Shown piece after piece: positions 39,001 to 51,000 of a stretch of 64,000 nt of DNA. The notes beneath the pieces are model-generated. The model did no database searches and had not been told where the DNA came from. It worked only from the letters and a program-made list of their open reading frames with translations. How positions within the stretch are numbered: position 1 is the first letter of the stretch; each line of letters begins with the position of its first letter. The position numbers were made by a program, and so were the translations under genes. The DNA comes from Cryptomeria japonica (lineage: Eukaryota; Streptophyta; Pinopsida; Cupressales; Cupressaceae): positions 547,366,488 through 547,430,487 of the forward strand of contig NC_081412.1 in the NCBI RefSeq assembly GCF_030272615.1, read 5' to 3'.

Positions 39001-42000
39001 TTGCCATTTCAGGCCTTCTCACAGCATGTCGAATCTATGATAGCACTCGTCCCATGTGTGAGGCACATTATCTTATTTAGAGATTACATTCAAATCTACT
39101 GTTAGGTTATCACTTATTAGACTCACTTTCGACGGGTTACCCAGCAGCCACTTTGGGCACGGCCCCCAATCGAAAGCCACTTTCCCATACAACACTAGAC
39201 TATACTCAGACGAACTCAAAACCAAGGAATACACATGGTCAGACGAACGGAGTTCAAGAAGAGAGACACAATCATCAGGTCAAACATGACTCAAGGGTAA
39301 TCACTTACTGATGGTACTCTAACTAGAGACCTGACAACTAAGGTCAACCACGAATCATCATTCGACTCTCACAAGGAGGATATGACCAAAACGACACTAC
39401 CACAATACAACAGTCAACTCGAAATCGAGGACTGGAACAGGTACCCCAAGTCAAGCCATACGACAGGGTCCTACTAAACAAAGCAAAACATGCCATTCCT
39501 AATTAAAGGCGAATACAGAAATTAAACTCGCAAGGCAATAATCAGAAAAGACAATATTTCCTCAAATTGATTCAATCATTACAAGTTGATCAAGTTTTCT
39601 ACAAGATCTAAATCAAAATACAGTTATCTATCTCATCAAGGGTTAAGTTGCTCTTGGTTTTCTGACTCTTAAGGTTCAAAGCATAGAACAGACATATAAG
39701 GCCATAAAGAGTTTTTAAACCAAATTCGTATTAATTAAACTCAGACAACCATTATACAATTAAAATAAGATATTCAATCTCCAACAAAACATCATAGACA
39801 TACTGGTTCAAAATCAATCTCTACAGATTCATAATTTTCAATCCCAGATGCTCTATACGGATCACATAAATATAATATAAGAAGGGAATCCAAATGAAGA
39901 TAATCATTTTCAAAATCCAAATCTTATTTCCCTACGCACGTATAGAAGAAACTGAATTCAACTGTTAATTAAAGAGTGTATTTATCAATCCATGATAAAA
40001 GAATATACACAAGTAATAACTAAAAGGGCACAAACACCCAACTGATTATTAGTTAGTATATAATTATTAATCTTAATTAATAATATATATATTACCGAAA
40101 ATTTAATACACTTCCCAAATTTCACGATAAATATCGATTACCTTATAAAAAACAAATCCATGAACTTCCACATTTTTCATCATTTAAGACTTAGCTCAAA
40201 ATCTTCATTAAATAGTATTAAAACATTATATATTTTTTTTCTTAAAAAAAACACACAAAAAAAAACATTGTTAAAAAACTAATTTTAAAAGAAACGCGTT
40301 TTTATTAGGGCGAGGGTTGCCGTGCCCTAACCCTAGCCGCAGGGTAGCTCGCAGGCGGCGCCCACGATGGTGCCCGCAGGTGCCGCGGCGCCCTACGGCC
40401 ACCACGGCCCCTGCGGCCACCGCCGTGGGCCGCAGCCGCAGCGTATGGCGAGCGGAGGCACTGCGATCTACGCGCAAAAGCTGGGAACGGGGGAGGAAGT
40501 GGGGCGAGCGGGGGAGAGGGGAGGAGGAGCGGGTGGAGCTCCGCTCCCCGCCTCCAATCCCCAAACCCGCAGTTCATTTTATTAAACAAAGAGAAATCCG
40601 CCCAGTCCGGTCCAAATAAAAATAACAACGCACAATTGTAAAACACAAAATACGTTTAAATTTTCGTTGAACACACAGTTCGATGATAAAATTAAATGTT
40701 CTCATTTTCCATAAAAAACACAGTTCGAACTATTAAAAAAACAAAACGCCCAATACAAAGCTTGTTAATGGATTTCAATTCAGTATAATTTCGGTTTTAA
40801 ACGAACTGGTTTAGATATCACATCTTCTTGATGGTTTTCTCATCCTATACAAACATCCAAGGGTTTCAAACACCCAAAAAGAATGGAGGAAATACACACC
40901 CAAATTAAAATCTCCAGCCAAATTCATAATGGACAGTCAAATTGATTTTTCAAAAACAAATTCAGATTCCTACCTTCCTTCGCAATCCTGGTATAGCTGA
41001 GGGAGAGCCCACCTACCAGATTCAGCAAAACTGCCTCTTCTCCAAAACCCCCAAAAATCTTTCCAACCAAAATCTCCTCCAAAAATGTCCATCCTCTCCA
41101 AATTTTCCCCAAATTTGGGTTATATGGAAGAGTTGACCCAAAAATCCCATTTTTGGAATAAAAATTCTTATTTAAAAATAATTCACAAAATTTAATTCTT
41201 TTCAACTATAACAACAATTTAACTTGTTTTTCAATTCCAAAATCGATTTTCTCAATTAATCAAATTTAGCCGTTCTAATTTAATAATCCAACAGAATACA
41301 GTCAATCTATTGCGATAATAAAAACAAAACTTTCTTTTTCGACAGCATAAATAAGATGCATTAAATATTCAAAAGCAGTCATTAACTCGAATTTACTTCC
41401 AATTTAAAATAGGCAATTCATAACAACGGAAATCGCATAACGGAAGCCAGATTAATTTAACCCATTATCTTCAATGCACAAACGCAAATTTAATCAAGAT
41501 AATTACTAAGGACTAATTAATCAATTAACCAAACACACCAGGCATGCAAACTGAGAAAGTCAACCAACAGATGACTCGCAAACCCAAACAAGAAGGGATC
41601 ATCGACGACGACTGACGATGCTCACTTGAGCACGACTAAGGTCGACTAGGGTCTTACGACCACCTAATCCAACTCTAAGGATTAAAAAGGTACACTCAAA
41701 CCTGCAATCCAGGTGAAGACAAACTTCGCACTCATGCGGCGTGGTACCTGAAATTTCCTGCAACCAAAGATCATACATGCATACATATATAATAACTTAA
41801 TGAAAGCGTTAGCTCAATGTTGATACCACAAACTAGGTACACTAACCGACTAGCATATACTAGAGTGAAAACCACATCAATAGCTATGCGTTAAATCAAA
41901 CATCTGACAATAATCATTATATTAAGATAACTAATCAAGATTAAACCAAGGTTAGAGATCGATTACGGTAGGGGTACTACAGGACGTGCACGTACTCTTG

Positions 42001-45000
42001 TACACGCCATCAGTACGAGGGTCATCTAGTATGGCCCTCAACCTATGCAACTCTCGATCACTGTAATGAAAAATAGTAGCAATGTCGGGCAAGGGGGGAT
42101 CCTGCTGTGGAGGATCCTGCTCTGGTGGCTCCTGATGTGGAGCCTGCGCAGGTGGATCCTGATCAGGAGCCTGCGAAGGTGGATCCTGATCAGGAGCCTG
42201 CAAAGGTGGATCCTGATCAGGAGCCTGCGAAGGTATATCCTGGGATGCCATCTATCTAGGTACATGTCATAAAGTTAAAATAAATACGTAAGCAGAGAGA
42301 GAGAGATCATTTTCATGAGAGAGAGAGAGAGATCATTTTCATGAGAGAGAGAGAGAGAGATTATATACATAAATTTTCATGACAGAGAGAGAGAGATCAT
42401 TTTCATTTTCAAAAAATACATGTAAAAATTTCAAATATTTCAGTGAGAGAGAGAGAGAGAGTTCATATATTTCAGATCTAGAGATAACATATATTTCAGA
42501 GAGATAGAGAGATCTAATGTACATGTACATATTTAAATCTTTGACATACATAAAAAATTCAAGAATAGAGAGATCTAACACGTCATATGTATGTTAGGAC
42601 ACTATATTATCCTACGGGGAATGTCATATGTACAGTAGGATGTTATAAGGGGTCATATGTGGGTCTAACCACATATGACCCCTTAGGACACTATATGATC
42701 CTAAGGGGAATGTCATATGTATAGTAGGATGTTATAAGGGGTCATATGTGGGTCTAACCACATATGACCCCTTAGGACACTATATGATCCTAAGGGGAAT
42801 GTCATATGTACAGTAGGATGTTATAAGGGGTCACGCATGTGTTAATGCATGTTGACCCCTTAGGACCACATACGACCCCTTAAGATAGTATGTGATGGAC
42901 TAAGGGGTATGTCGTTCACACTAGGATTCTATAAGGGGTCACGCATGTGTTAATGCATGCGTGAGCCCTTAGGACCACATATTCAACCCCTTAGGACACA
43001 TAGGAAATTTCATATGTACAGTAGGATGTTATTAGGGGTCATATGTGACCTACTAAGGGTTCACGTATGTGTCAATGCATGCGTGGCCCCTTAGGACCAC
43101 ATATGACCCCTTAAGACACTATGTGATGAACTAAGGGGTATGTCGTTCACACTAGGATTTTATAAGGGGTCATATGTGGGTCTAACCACATATGACCCCT
43201 TAGGACACTATATGATCCTAAGGGGAATGTCATATGTACAGTAGGATGTTATAAGGGGTCACGCATGTGTTAATGCATGTTGACCCCTTAGGACCACATA
43301 CGACCCCTTAAGATAGTATGTGATGGACTAAGGGGTATGTCATTCACACTAGGATTCTATAAGGGGTCACGCATGTGTTAATGCATGCGTGAGCCCTTAG
43401 GACCACATATTCAACCCCTTAGGACACATAGGAAATGTCATATGTACAGTAGGATGTTATTAGGGGTCATATGTGACCTACTAAGGGGTCACGTATGTGT
43501 CAATGCATGCGTGGCCCCTTAGGACCACATATGACCCCTTAAGACGCTATGTGATGAACTAAGGGGTATGTCGTTCACACTAGGATTTTATAAGGGGTCA
43601 TATGTGGGTCTAACCACATATGACCCCTTAGGACACTATATGATCCTAAGGGGAATGTCATATGTACAGTAGGATGTTATAAGGGGTCACGCATGTGTTA
43701 ATGCATGTTGACCCCTTAGGACCACATACAACCCCTTAAGATAGTATGTGATGGACTAAGGGGTATGTCGTTCACACTAGGATTCTATAAGGGGTCACGC
43801 ATGTGTTAATGCATGCGTGAGCCCTTAGGACCACATATTCAACCCCTTAGGACACATAGGAAATGTCATATGTATAGTAGGATGTTATTAGGGGTCATAT
43901 GTGACCTACTAAGGGGTCACGTATGTGTCAATGCATGTGTGGCCCCTTAGGACCACATATGACCCCTTAAGACGCTATGTGATGAACTAAGGGGTATGTC
44001 GTTCACACTAGGATTTTATAAGGGGTCATATGTGGTTATAGGATTTTATAAGGGGTCATATGTGGGTCTAACCACATATGACCCCTTAGGACACTATATG
44101 ATCCTAAGGGGAATGTCATATGTACAGTAGGATGTTATAAGGGGTCACGCATGTGTTAATGCATGTTGACCCCTTAGGACCACATACGACCCCTTAAGAT
44201 AGTATGTGATGGACTAAGGGGTATGTCGTTCACACTAGGATTCTATAAGGGGTCACGCATGTGTTAATGCATGCGTGAGCCCTTAGGACCACATATTCAA
44301 CCCCTTAGGACACATAGGAAATGTCATATGTATAGTAGGATGTTATTAGGGGTTATATGTGACCTACTAAGGGGTCACGTATGTGTCAATGCATGCGTGG
44401 CCCCTAGGACCACATACAACCCTTAAGACGCTATGTGATGAACTAAAGGGTATGTCGTTCACACTAGGATTTTATAAGGGGTCATATGTGGTTATAGGAT
44501 TTTATAAGGGGTCATATGTGGGTCTAACCACATATGACCCCTTAGGACACTATATGATCCTAAGGGGAATGTCATATGTACAGTAGGATGTTATAAGGGG
44601 TCATATGTGACCTACTAAGGGGTCACACATGTGTTAATGCATGCGTGACCCCTTAGGACAACATACGACCCCTTAAGACACTATGTGATGGACTAAGGGG
44701 TATGTCGTTCACACTAGGATTTTATAAGGGGTCATATGCAGTTCTAAGGGGTCATGCATATGTTATAACAAATGCATGACCCCTCAGAACCACATATGAC
44801 CCCTTATGACACTATGTGATCCTAAGGGGAATGTCATATGTATAGTAGGATGTTATAAGGGGTCCTATGTGACCTACTAAGGGGTCACGCATGTGTTAAT
44901 GCATGCGTGACCCCTTAGGACCACATACGACCCCTTAAGACGCTATGTGATGGGTTTTGGGATATGTCGTTCACACTAGGATTGATTTTATAAAGGGTCA

Positions 45001-48000
45001 TATGTGATTCTAATGGGTCACACATGTGTTAAGACACTATTTGATGGACTAAGGGGTATGTCATTCACCCTACAATTTTATAAGGGGTCATATGCGATTC
45101 TAAGGGGTCCCACGTGTGACCCCTTTAGAATTACGTATGACCCCTTAGGACACTAGATGTGATCCTAAAGAGAATGTCATACATGTACACTATTATATTA
45201 TATGTGATCCTCTATGACCTCCTAAGGGAACGTATAGTGTCATATGTGGTCTTAAGGGGTCGTGTTGTGCGTGTAATAGGATGTGAAAATGGGTCACATT
45301 GTAGAGGAAATTTATTTTGTCTAATTTGTTTAAATTTGGTATCTAAATTTTCTAATGTTTATTTAAATTAATTTTTTTAACGTTTTTCTTTTTTTGCTAA
45401 TGTTTTTCTAAGTTCTGATTTACTACAGGGTAGTTTTCTATGTTTTTCATAACAATTTTTTAAAATGTTGAAAAAAATATACATCTATACAATTATGTAA
45501 TTTTAAAAACAAATTTACACATTTCAATCAAAACATTAAATTATCAAACATTTTTCTAAAATAATGAAAAACAATAAATTATCAAACATTTTTCTAAAAT
45601 GTTGAAAACCAATAACTATATATAATTATTTAATTAAAAAATTAAATTAACAAATAAATTATTTACAAATTTAATAAAAAAAGACATTATTAAACCAAAC
45701 AAAGGGTTATTTTGTGCACCTGATATAACAAAGGTCGAAAACTGAAATAGGAAAGATGCTAACTACTGCAGACAAGGCTCGATGACATGATGCTGACGAC
45801 TGGTTCGATCCAACCCCCACCAGACAGAAAAAGTCAAATTTAATAATGACCTTTTAACTATCATTTTCGATATTTATAAAAAAATTTAAAAACCCTAACT
45901 GCAAAGGGTTCGAGCGAATGGGGGGGTTCGAGCGAACCCATTAAATATTGATATTTTAATGGGTTCGCTCGAACCCAAAACCCGCCCGCTGTTCGATCGA
46001 ACCCAACTGAACAGTTTGGTTCGCTCGGACTCCCAGGGGTAGTCCGAGCGAACATTTGTGTTTCGCTCGAACATTGTCAAATCCGAAATTCCCACTTTCG
46101 CCAAATTCTTTCATTGGCAAAAGTGGGAACCAGCTTTGTGAATTCACCCCACCTCATCCCAAAACTTAGCTTTCCTACCATTATGAATGACCCAAGAGAA
46201 ATAAGGAAGGATAATAGATCTGCACTTAACCATAAAATTCCAAATGGAAGAACCCTTAGGAAGAGAAGAGGCAGAAAGGATGCTTTCCCTAGTACCCCTT
46301 GCCAAATACTTGGAAAACATAAGGGTGGCCCAAAAACTATTGGGTTCCTTATAGAATTTCCAAACCAATTTAGCTCCTAGAGCTAGATTCTGATAGTAAA
46401 GGTCTCAAATACCCAAACCACCTAAATCCTTCAGGAGACAGACCTTATCCAAAGCGAGGACATGAATTTTTTGTTTACTTCCCCTATTAGCGTTCCATAA
46501 GAATGTTCTTAGAAAAGCTTGTAGCTGAATAATTGAAGCTTTTGGAATTTTCAAACCCACATTAAGTAAATAGGAACTGCATTCAAAACAAATTTGATCA
46601 TAAGGATCTTTCCAAATAAGGTAAGTCATTTATGATTCCAGGACAAAATCCTAGAAGATACTGAAGATATCACTCTATCCCAAAAATTACACTTCTCAGA
46701 GCCCACAAAAAAAGGGACACCAAGATATTTGCAAGGGAAATTGCCTACTTCATAACCCCCAAATCGTTGCAACCTCTGCTGAACCAAGGGAGAAGTATTA
46801 AGAAAGAAAACTTTAGATTTAGCACTACTAACCTTCTGACCTAAAAAAGTAGAATAGTTAGAAATTATTTTTCTAATGACCTTAGCTTCTGCCATAGAAG
46901 ATACCCAAATAACAGAGTATCATCAACAAAAAGACAATGAGAAAATGACTCCGGTAAATTTGCAACATGAATTCCCTTCCAAAGGCCAGAAGATCTAGCT
47001 GACCTAATGGCACGACTAAAGGCTTCGGCCAAAATAATGAACAAAAAAGGAGACAAAGGGTCTCCTCTCCTTACACCCCAGGAGGAAGAAAAAAAGCAAC
47101 AAGGGGAACCATTTATGAGGACCGAGAATCTAGCCCAAGAAATACAAGCATAAATCCATTTGATCCAAGATTTCCCAAAACCAAACTTACTAAGAACTAA
47201 AGACAAATCATTCCAATCAACCCTGTCATAAGATTTCATCAAATCTAATTTAAGCATCATAGAAGGAATTTTCTAAGAGGCAATGGAATGAAGGATATCA
47301 TGAGCCACAATAGCCCCATCTAAAGTTTCCCTGCCAGGAACAAAACCCCCCTGTTCAACAAAAATAATCCTTGGAATAAGCTTAGCAAGTCTAATAGATA
47401 TACTTTTGGTGAAGATTTTATAAAAATTATTGCATAAAGCTATAGGACGAAAGTCAGCAAAGGATTTGGGGTTAGTTTTTTTTTATTTTTAATAAAACAT
47501 CCCTATTATTATTATATGAATAAAAAATCTAGTGATATTTCTTTTCAATTATTAGTAGTTACACTCCTAATTGATGAAATAACTACTACAAATAATAATA
47601 TTCAAGTAGACTTATTCATGTTTCCTCCTACTAGAATGTTACTATAAAGCGGAAAAATCGAACCCTAGTCGTTCTCCCCTCCCCCAACCCCAAGGAGAGA
47701 GAAGGGAGAGTTACTAGGGTTGATGGTTTTCACTTAGGGGAGACTTTACATTCAAAAGAGGGGTTGAAACCCACAAGATCCAATCTCACGCAATGCAAGA
47801 TTGGATTCTATATGAGTTTCAAGGGTTGAGACATCAAGGATACCCTCTTTTGTAAAGAATGTAGATAGAAAGATTGAACTAGGAATGCATGTAAAGTAGG
47901 AAAGATTCGCTTATAAACAGACATAGGGATATGGGATGAAGCTGCGGACCTGGAATTAGTAGTAAAATGTCGAGACGGTGCTATTCTGCAAATTTGAGCG

Positions 48001-51000
48001 AAAGTTGACAGGACGATGGCGCCCGGTGTGCACGTGGTCCTCCAAAAAATCCGTGAAAGGAAGGGGGATCTGTTCGTCTCTGCACAAGGATTCCAGATCT
48101 TCAATTACAGCCGTGTACCTGCAACCTACACACAGAAAAGAGAGGACGATTGGGGGGTTAGGGATGAGGGGTTTGCCTTTAGGTCAAACCCCGGTTTTGG
48201 AATTAACCAAGAAATGAGAATGCTGTAAATGTAAATGTTTGTAATGTAAACAAGTACTAATACCTTGTTGTAAGAATGTTTGTATTCTTACATGCGAAGG
48301 TGTAATGAATGTTGTATGTTGTATGTTGTATGTTGTATGTGATCTCCTCTTCAATGGTTGAATCCTTGTCTTGAATGCAACACTTAGCCTTGAATGGAAA
48401 CTTAGAATGCTCAATTGCTTGAAGGAATGCTTGAATGCTTGAATGCTTGAATGCTTGAATGTTTGAATATCGTTTCCGCCTTCTTTCCCTCTGCCAAAAT
48501 GGGAGAGGAAATGTAGTTTATATACTTGTCAATTAGGGTTGATAGAGTGATTTTCCCGACCTTAGGCCGACCAGGAAATATTATTTTCCAATTTGCAAAC
48601 TTAAAGACCTGAAGCCCCATAAGAGACCGGGCCCAAAATAGGGCCAGGGACCAGGGCGCTAGGCGCCATGGTCCTGGGGGACCAGGGCACTGGGCGCCCT
48701 AGTCCTGAAGGACCAGGGCACTGGGTGCCATGGTCCCACCTCCAGGGATAGCAGGGTGCAAGGAGGATCAGGCCAGGGTGCTGAAAAATGCAGTTTTTGG
48801 TGTCATAAGCAAGTTTTGGGGTCTCCATTCAGGTTCCGTGTTGCATCGCCATCGTGAAGACCCAAATGCGGTCGAAATTGCAAGTGTCACAATTTTAGGA
48901 TGCTACATTTAGCCCCCACTTTAGCAGGAGTATAAGTGTATGCTCATACTTCCGGTAAAGTACAAGGAATCAACATTTGAAAGACTTTCACCACATCAAG
49001 GAGGCAAGATACACCAAGCCCCCAGTGGACTAAGGATCTTACGACTTCGATTGACAAAGTAAAAGGGAAGATCACGAGGGAGAACCATGACTGTCAGTAG
49101 TAAGGTTCCCTCACTATGAGTCATGCCAGAAAGATATCAAAAATTTTCAAGGCAAAGCTAAATTTGTCAAGAAATTTTCAAGTATCTTGAAAAGATATGA
49201 ACGGGATGTATGCCCCCCTACGTTAAAGCGATCGCACACGCCTCACCGGGGGTGATTGCTTTATGGTAGTGATACATATAAGAAATGAGAAAGGAGCACG
49301 TTATCACAAGGATTTAGCCCCCAAGTGTGAGATAAGCCCAAGGATAATAGGAACAAAACACAAAGCACAAGGTGACTTCGCTTTCCTTGGGGTCAGTATG
49401 ATGTATGATAATTCATGTATATCATATGTATGTATGCATAATTGTTCTTCATTCCCCAATCAAGGAAGGTCACCTAGAAGAAGGGAACACATGTGTCTTT
49501 TGAGTCAACATGAGAAAGACCAAAAGAGATCTCAATGTTTTGCATCGTCCTCAAGTAGACAACAGTAAGGACAACAAATAGATGAATGAGAATAACACAT
49601 AGAAGAAGTAACAAAAGAGAGGAGGAGAGAATCTGCTATGCTAATGAACTAGTCTAGCACGTCATCTACCCCCCGATCTTGCTGATCAATATTTCGGGAA
49701 GGTAGGAAACACGCTAGAGGAGGAACATCCAACACAGTAGATGGAGCTATCACAAGATCCAAACAAGGGCTATGTTCATGTTCCGAGCCACGTTGTTCTT
49801 GTCTAGGAGCTAGGATAAGTGCTTTAGAAAATTCATTAGATAGATGGTTATCAACATCAACATATTCATATTCACTATCAGAATGAACAGGAGTAACATT
49901 TTCATCATGAATAACATTTTCATCTATATCATCATCAAGATTTATAAAAATAGGATCTTTAACTCGCACAGGATCAAGGCCATCATGCATCTTATGTTTA
50001 GGAGATTTTGGCTCAATTTTCGGTTGAGGAGAAAATGGAATAATGCTAGTTGAAGGTGTTTTTGGGGATTGCAAAGTTTGAGAAGCAGCTACCTGAGCTC
50101 TAAGATGACGCTTTCGTCGGTGTTTACGTGCAGAATGATTTCGTCTAGTCTTAGTAGGAAGTTGAGAAGATTGAGGAGGAGGAATGTTCTCATCCTTATC
50201 ACTTGGGTGTTTGGGTTGTGGTCTCTTAGGTTGAACAATAGGAGAAGAGGAAGGTCTCTTCTCTCCATAAGAGGAAGGAGGAGGAACTGCTCCATATAAG
50301 GGAGGAATATTCGGTTTAGGAAGGAGACCAAGTCCATCATGATGAGGAGGGATAGGTCTACCTTTAGGAAGTTTATTAGATATAGGCATAGTCACATTCA
50401 TAGGAATGGGTTGGGAATCTTCTTGAGGAAAGACATTAGTTTTATCTTTCAAAGGAAGAACTTCCTTCTCAAGAACGATAGGAATGTCAAGTTTGGGTGT
50501 TCTAGGTTCACTTAGAGATAGGACCATATCTTGTTTCCACTTTTGATAAGATTTGAAAAGATGATCACTTCACGGAGGAAGAGATTGGAATTGTTTAGGC
50601 CAGAAGTAATCAATAGGAACGCTAGAAGTTCTTTCAGCTGGTTTAAAGAGACTATGATTGACAGTAACAACTTCACCATTATGGGGAAATTTCAAACACT
50701 TGTGAATAGGAGAAGCGATAGCTTTCATGGAAGATAGCCAAGGATAGCCTAGCTTCACACGAAATTGTTCGGATGATGGAATAATAGCAAAGTCCACATC
50801 AAGGGATTTGTTATGGACCTCAATAGGTAATGTAATAGAACCAATTGCAGGAGAAGAAAATGCATCAAATAGTTTCACAACCACATCTGTTTTTTCATAG
50901 ATAACTTGATTCAATTGCAAAGTAAAAAGAAATTCTTCAGTAATGACATTAACCATACAAGAAGGATCAATAAGCACTCCACGGAAAGGTGTGTTCTTGA

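Larger units (their letters stand above)
33566..46149. mobile_element. Uncharacterised 12,584-bp DNA transposon
   Basis: Inserted in LINE-B. The ends are inverted repeats: GGGTGAACTCACAA at 33,566 and, reversed, GGGTGAATTCACAA ending at 46,149. Both continue with TGGTTCCCACTTTT and GCC within the first 36 bases. CACC flanks both ends (33,562-33,565; 46,150-46,153); with one CACC removed the LINE has the same length as LINE-A at this site. Inside: subterminal GGTTCG-CGAACC motifs at both ends, a plus-strand first exon with a TATA box, a tandem 149-bp repeat, a minus-strand three-exon gene split by a solo LTR, and a 2.7 kb palindrome-rich array. I see no known transposase domain. The family is not identified. 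Confidence 0.75.
30289..47480 (-). mobile_element. LINE-B, split by a 12.6 kb DNA transposon
   Basis: Same family as LINE-A, minus strand. The poly(T) end is at 30,289-30,306. The 3' UTR, RNase H and zinc-finger parts run to 33,565. The RT part continues at 46,150 and ends about 47,480, where similarity to LINE-A stops (5' truncation). The LINE itself is about 4.6 kb. TTATATGAA occurs just before the poly(T) and again at about 47,511, a tentative target duplication. The insertion is in intron 2 of the thioesterase gene, antisense to it. Confidence 0.88.

Noticed and set aside
40305-40646. Overlapping long frames on both strands in a GC-rich block
   Set aside because: The block is inside a solo LTR, and the frames are alanine/proline/arginine-rich on both strands, as expected when GC-rich sequence lacks stop codons. 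No start context, domain or conservation supports a gene.
42590-45270. CRISPR-like or telomere-like array
   Set aside because: Units are long, variable and palindromic, with no unique spacers. The CCCCTTAG words are not the plant telomere repeat, and the sequence is eukaryotic transposon DNA.
48016-48228. Plus-strand frame (MAPGVHVVLQKIRERKGDLF) repeated at 54,647-54,859
   Set aside because: It is present in both copies only because it lies in the LTRs of element C. It overlaps the hairpin motif and is antisense to the element.
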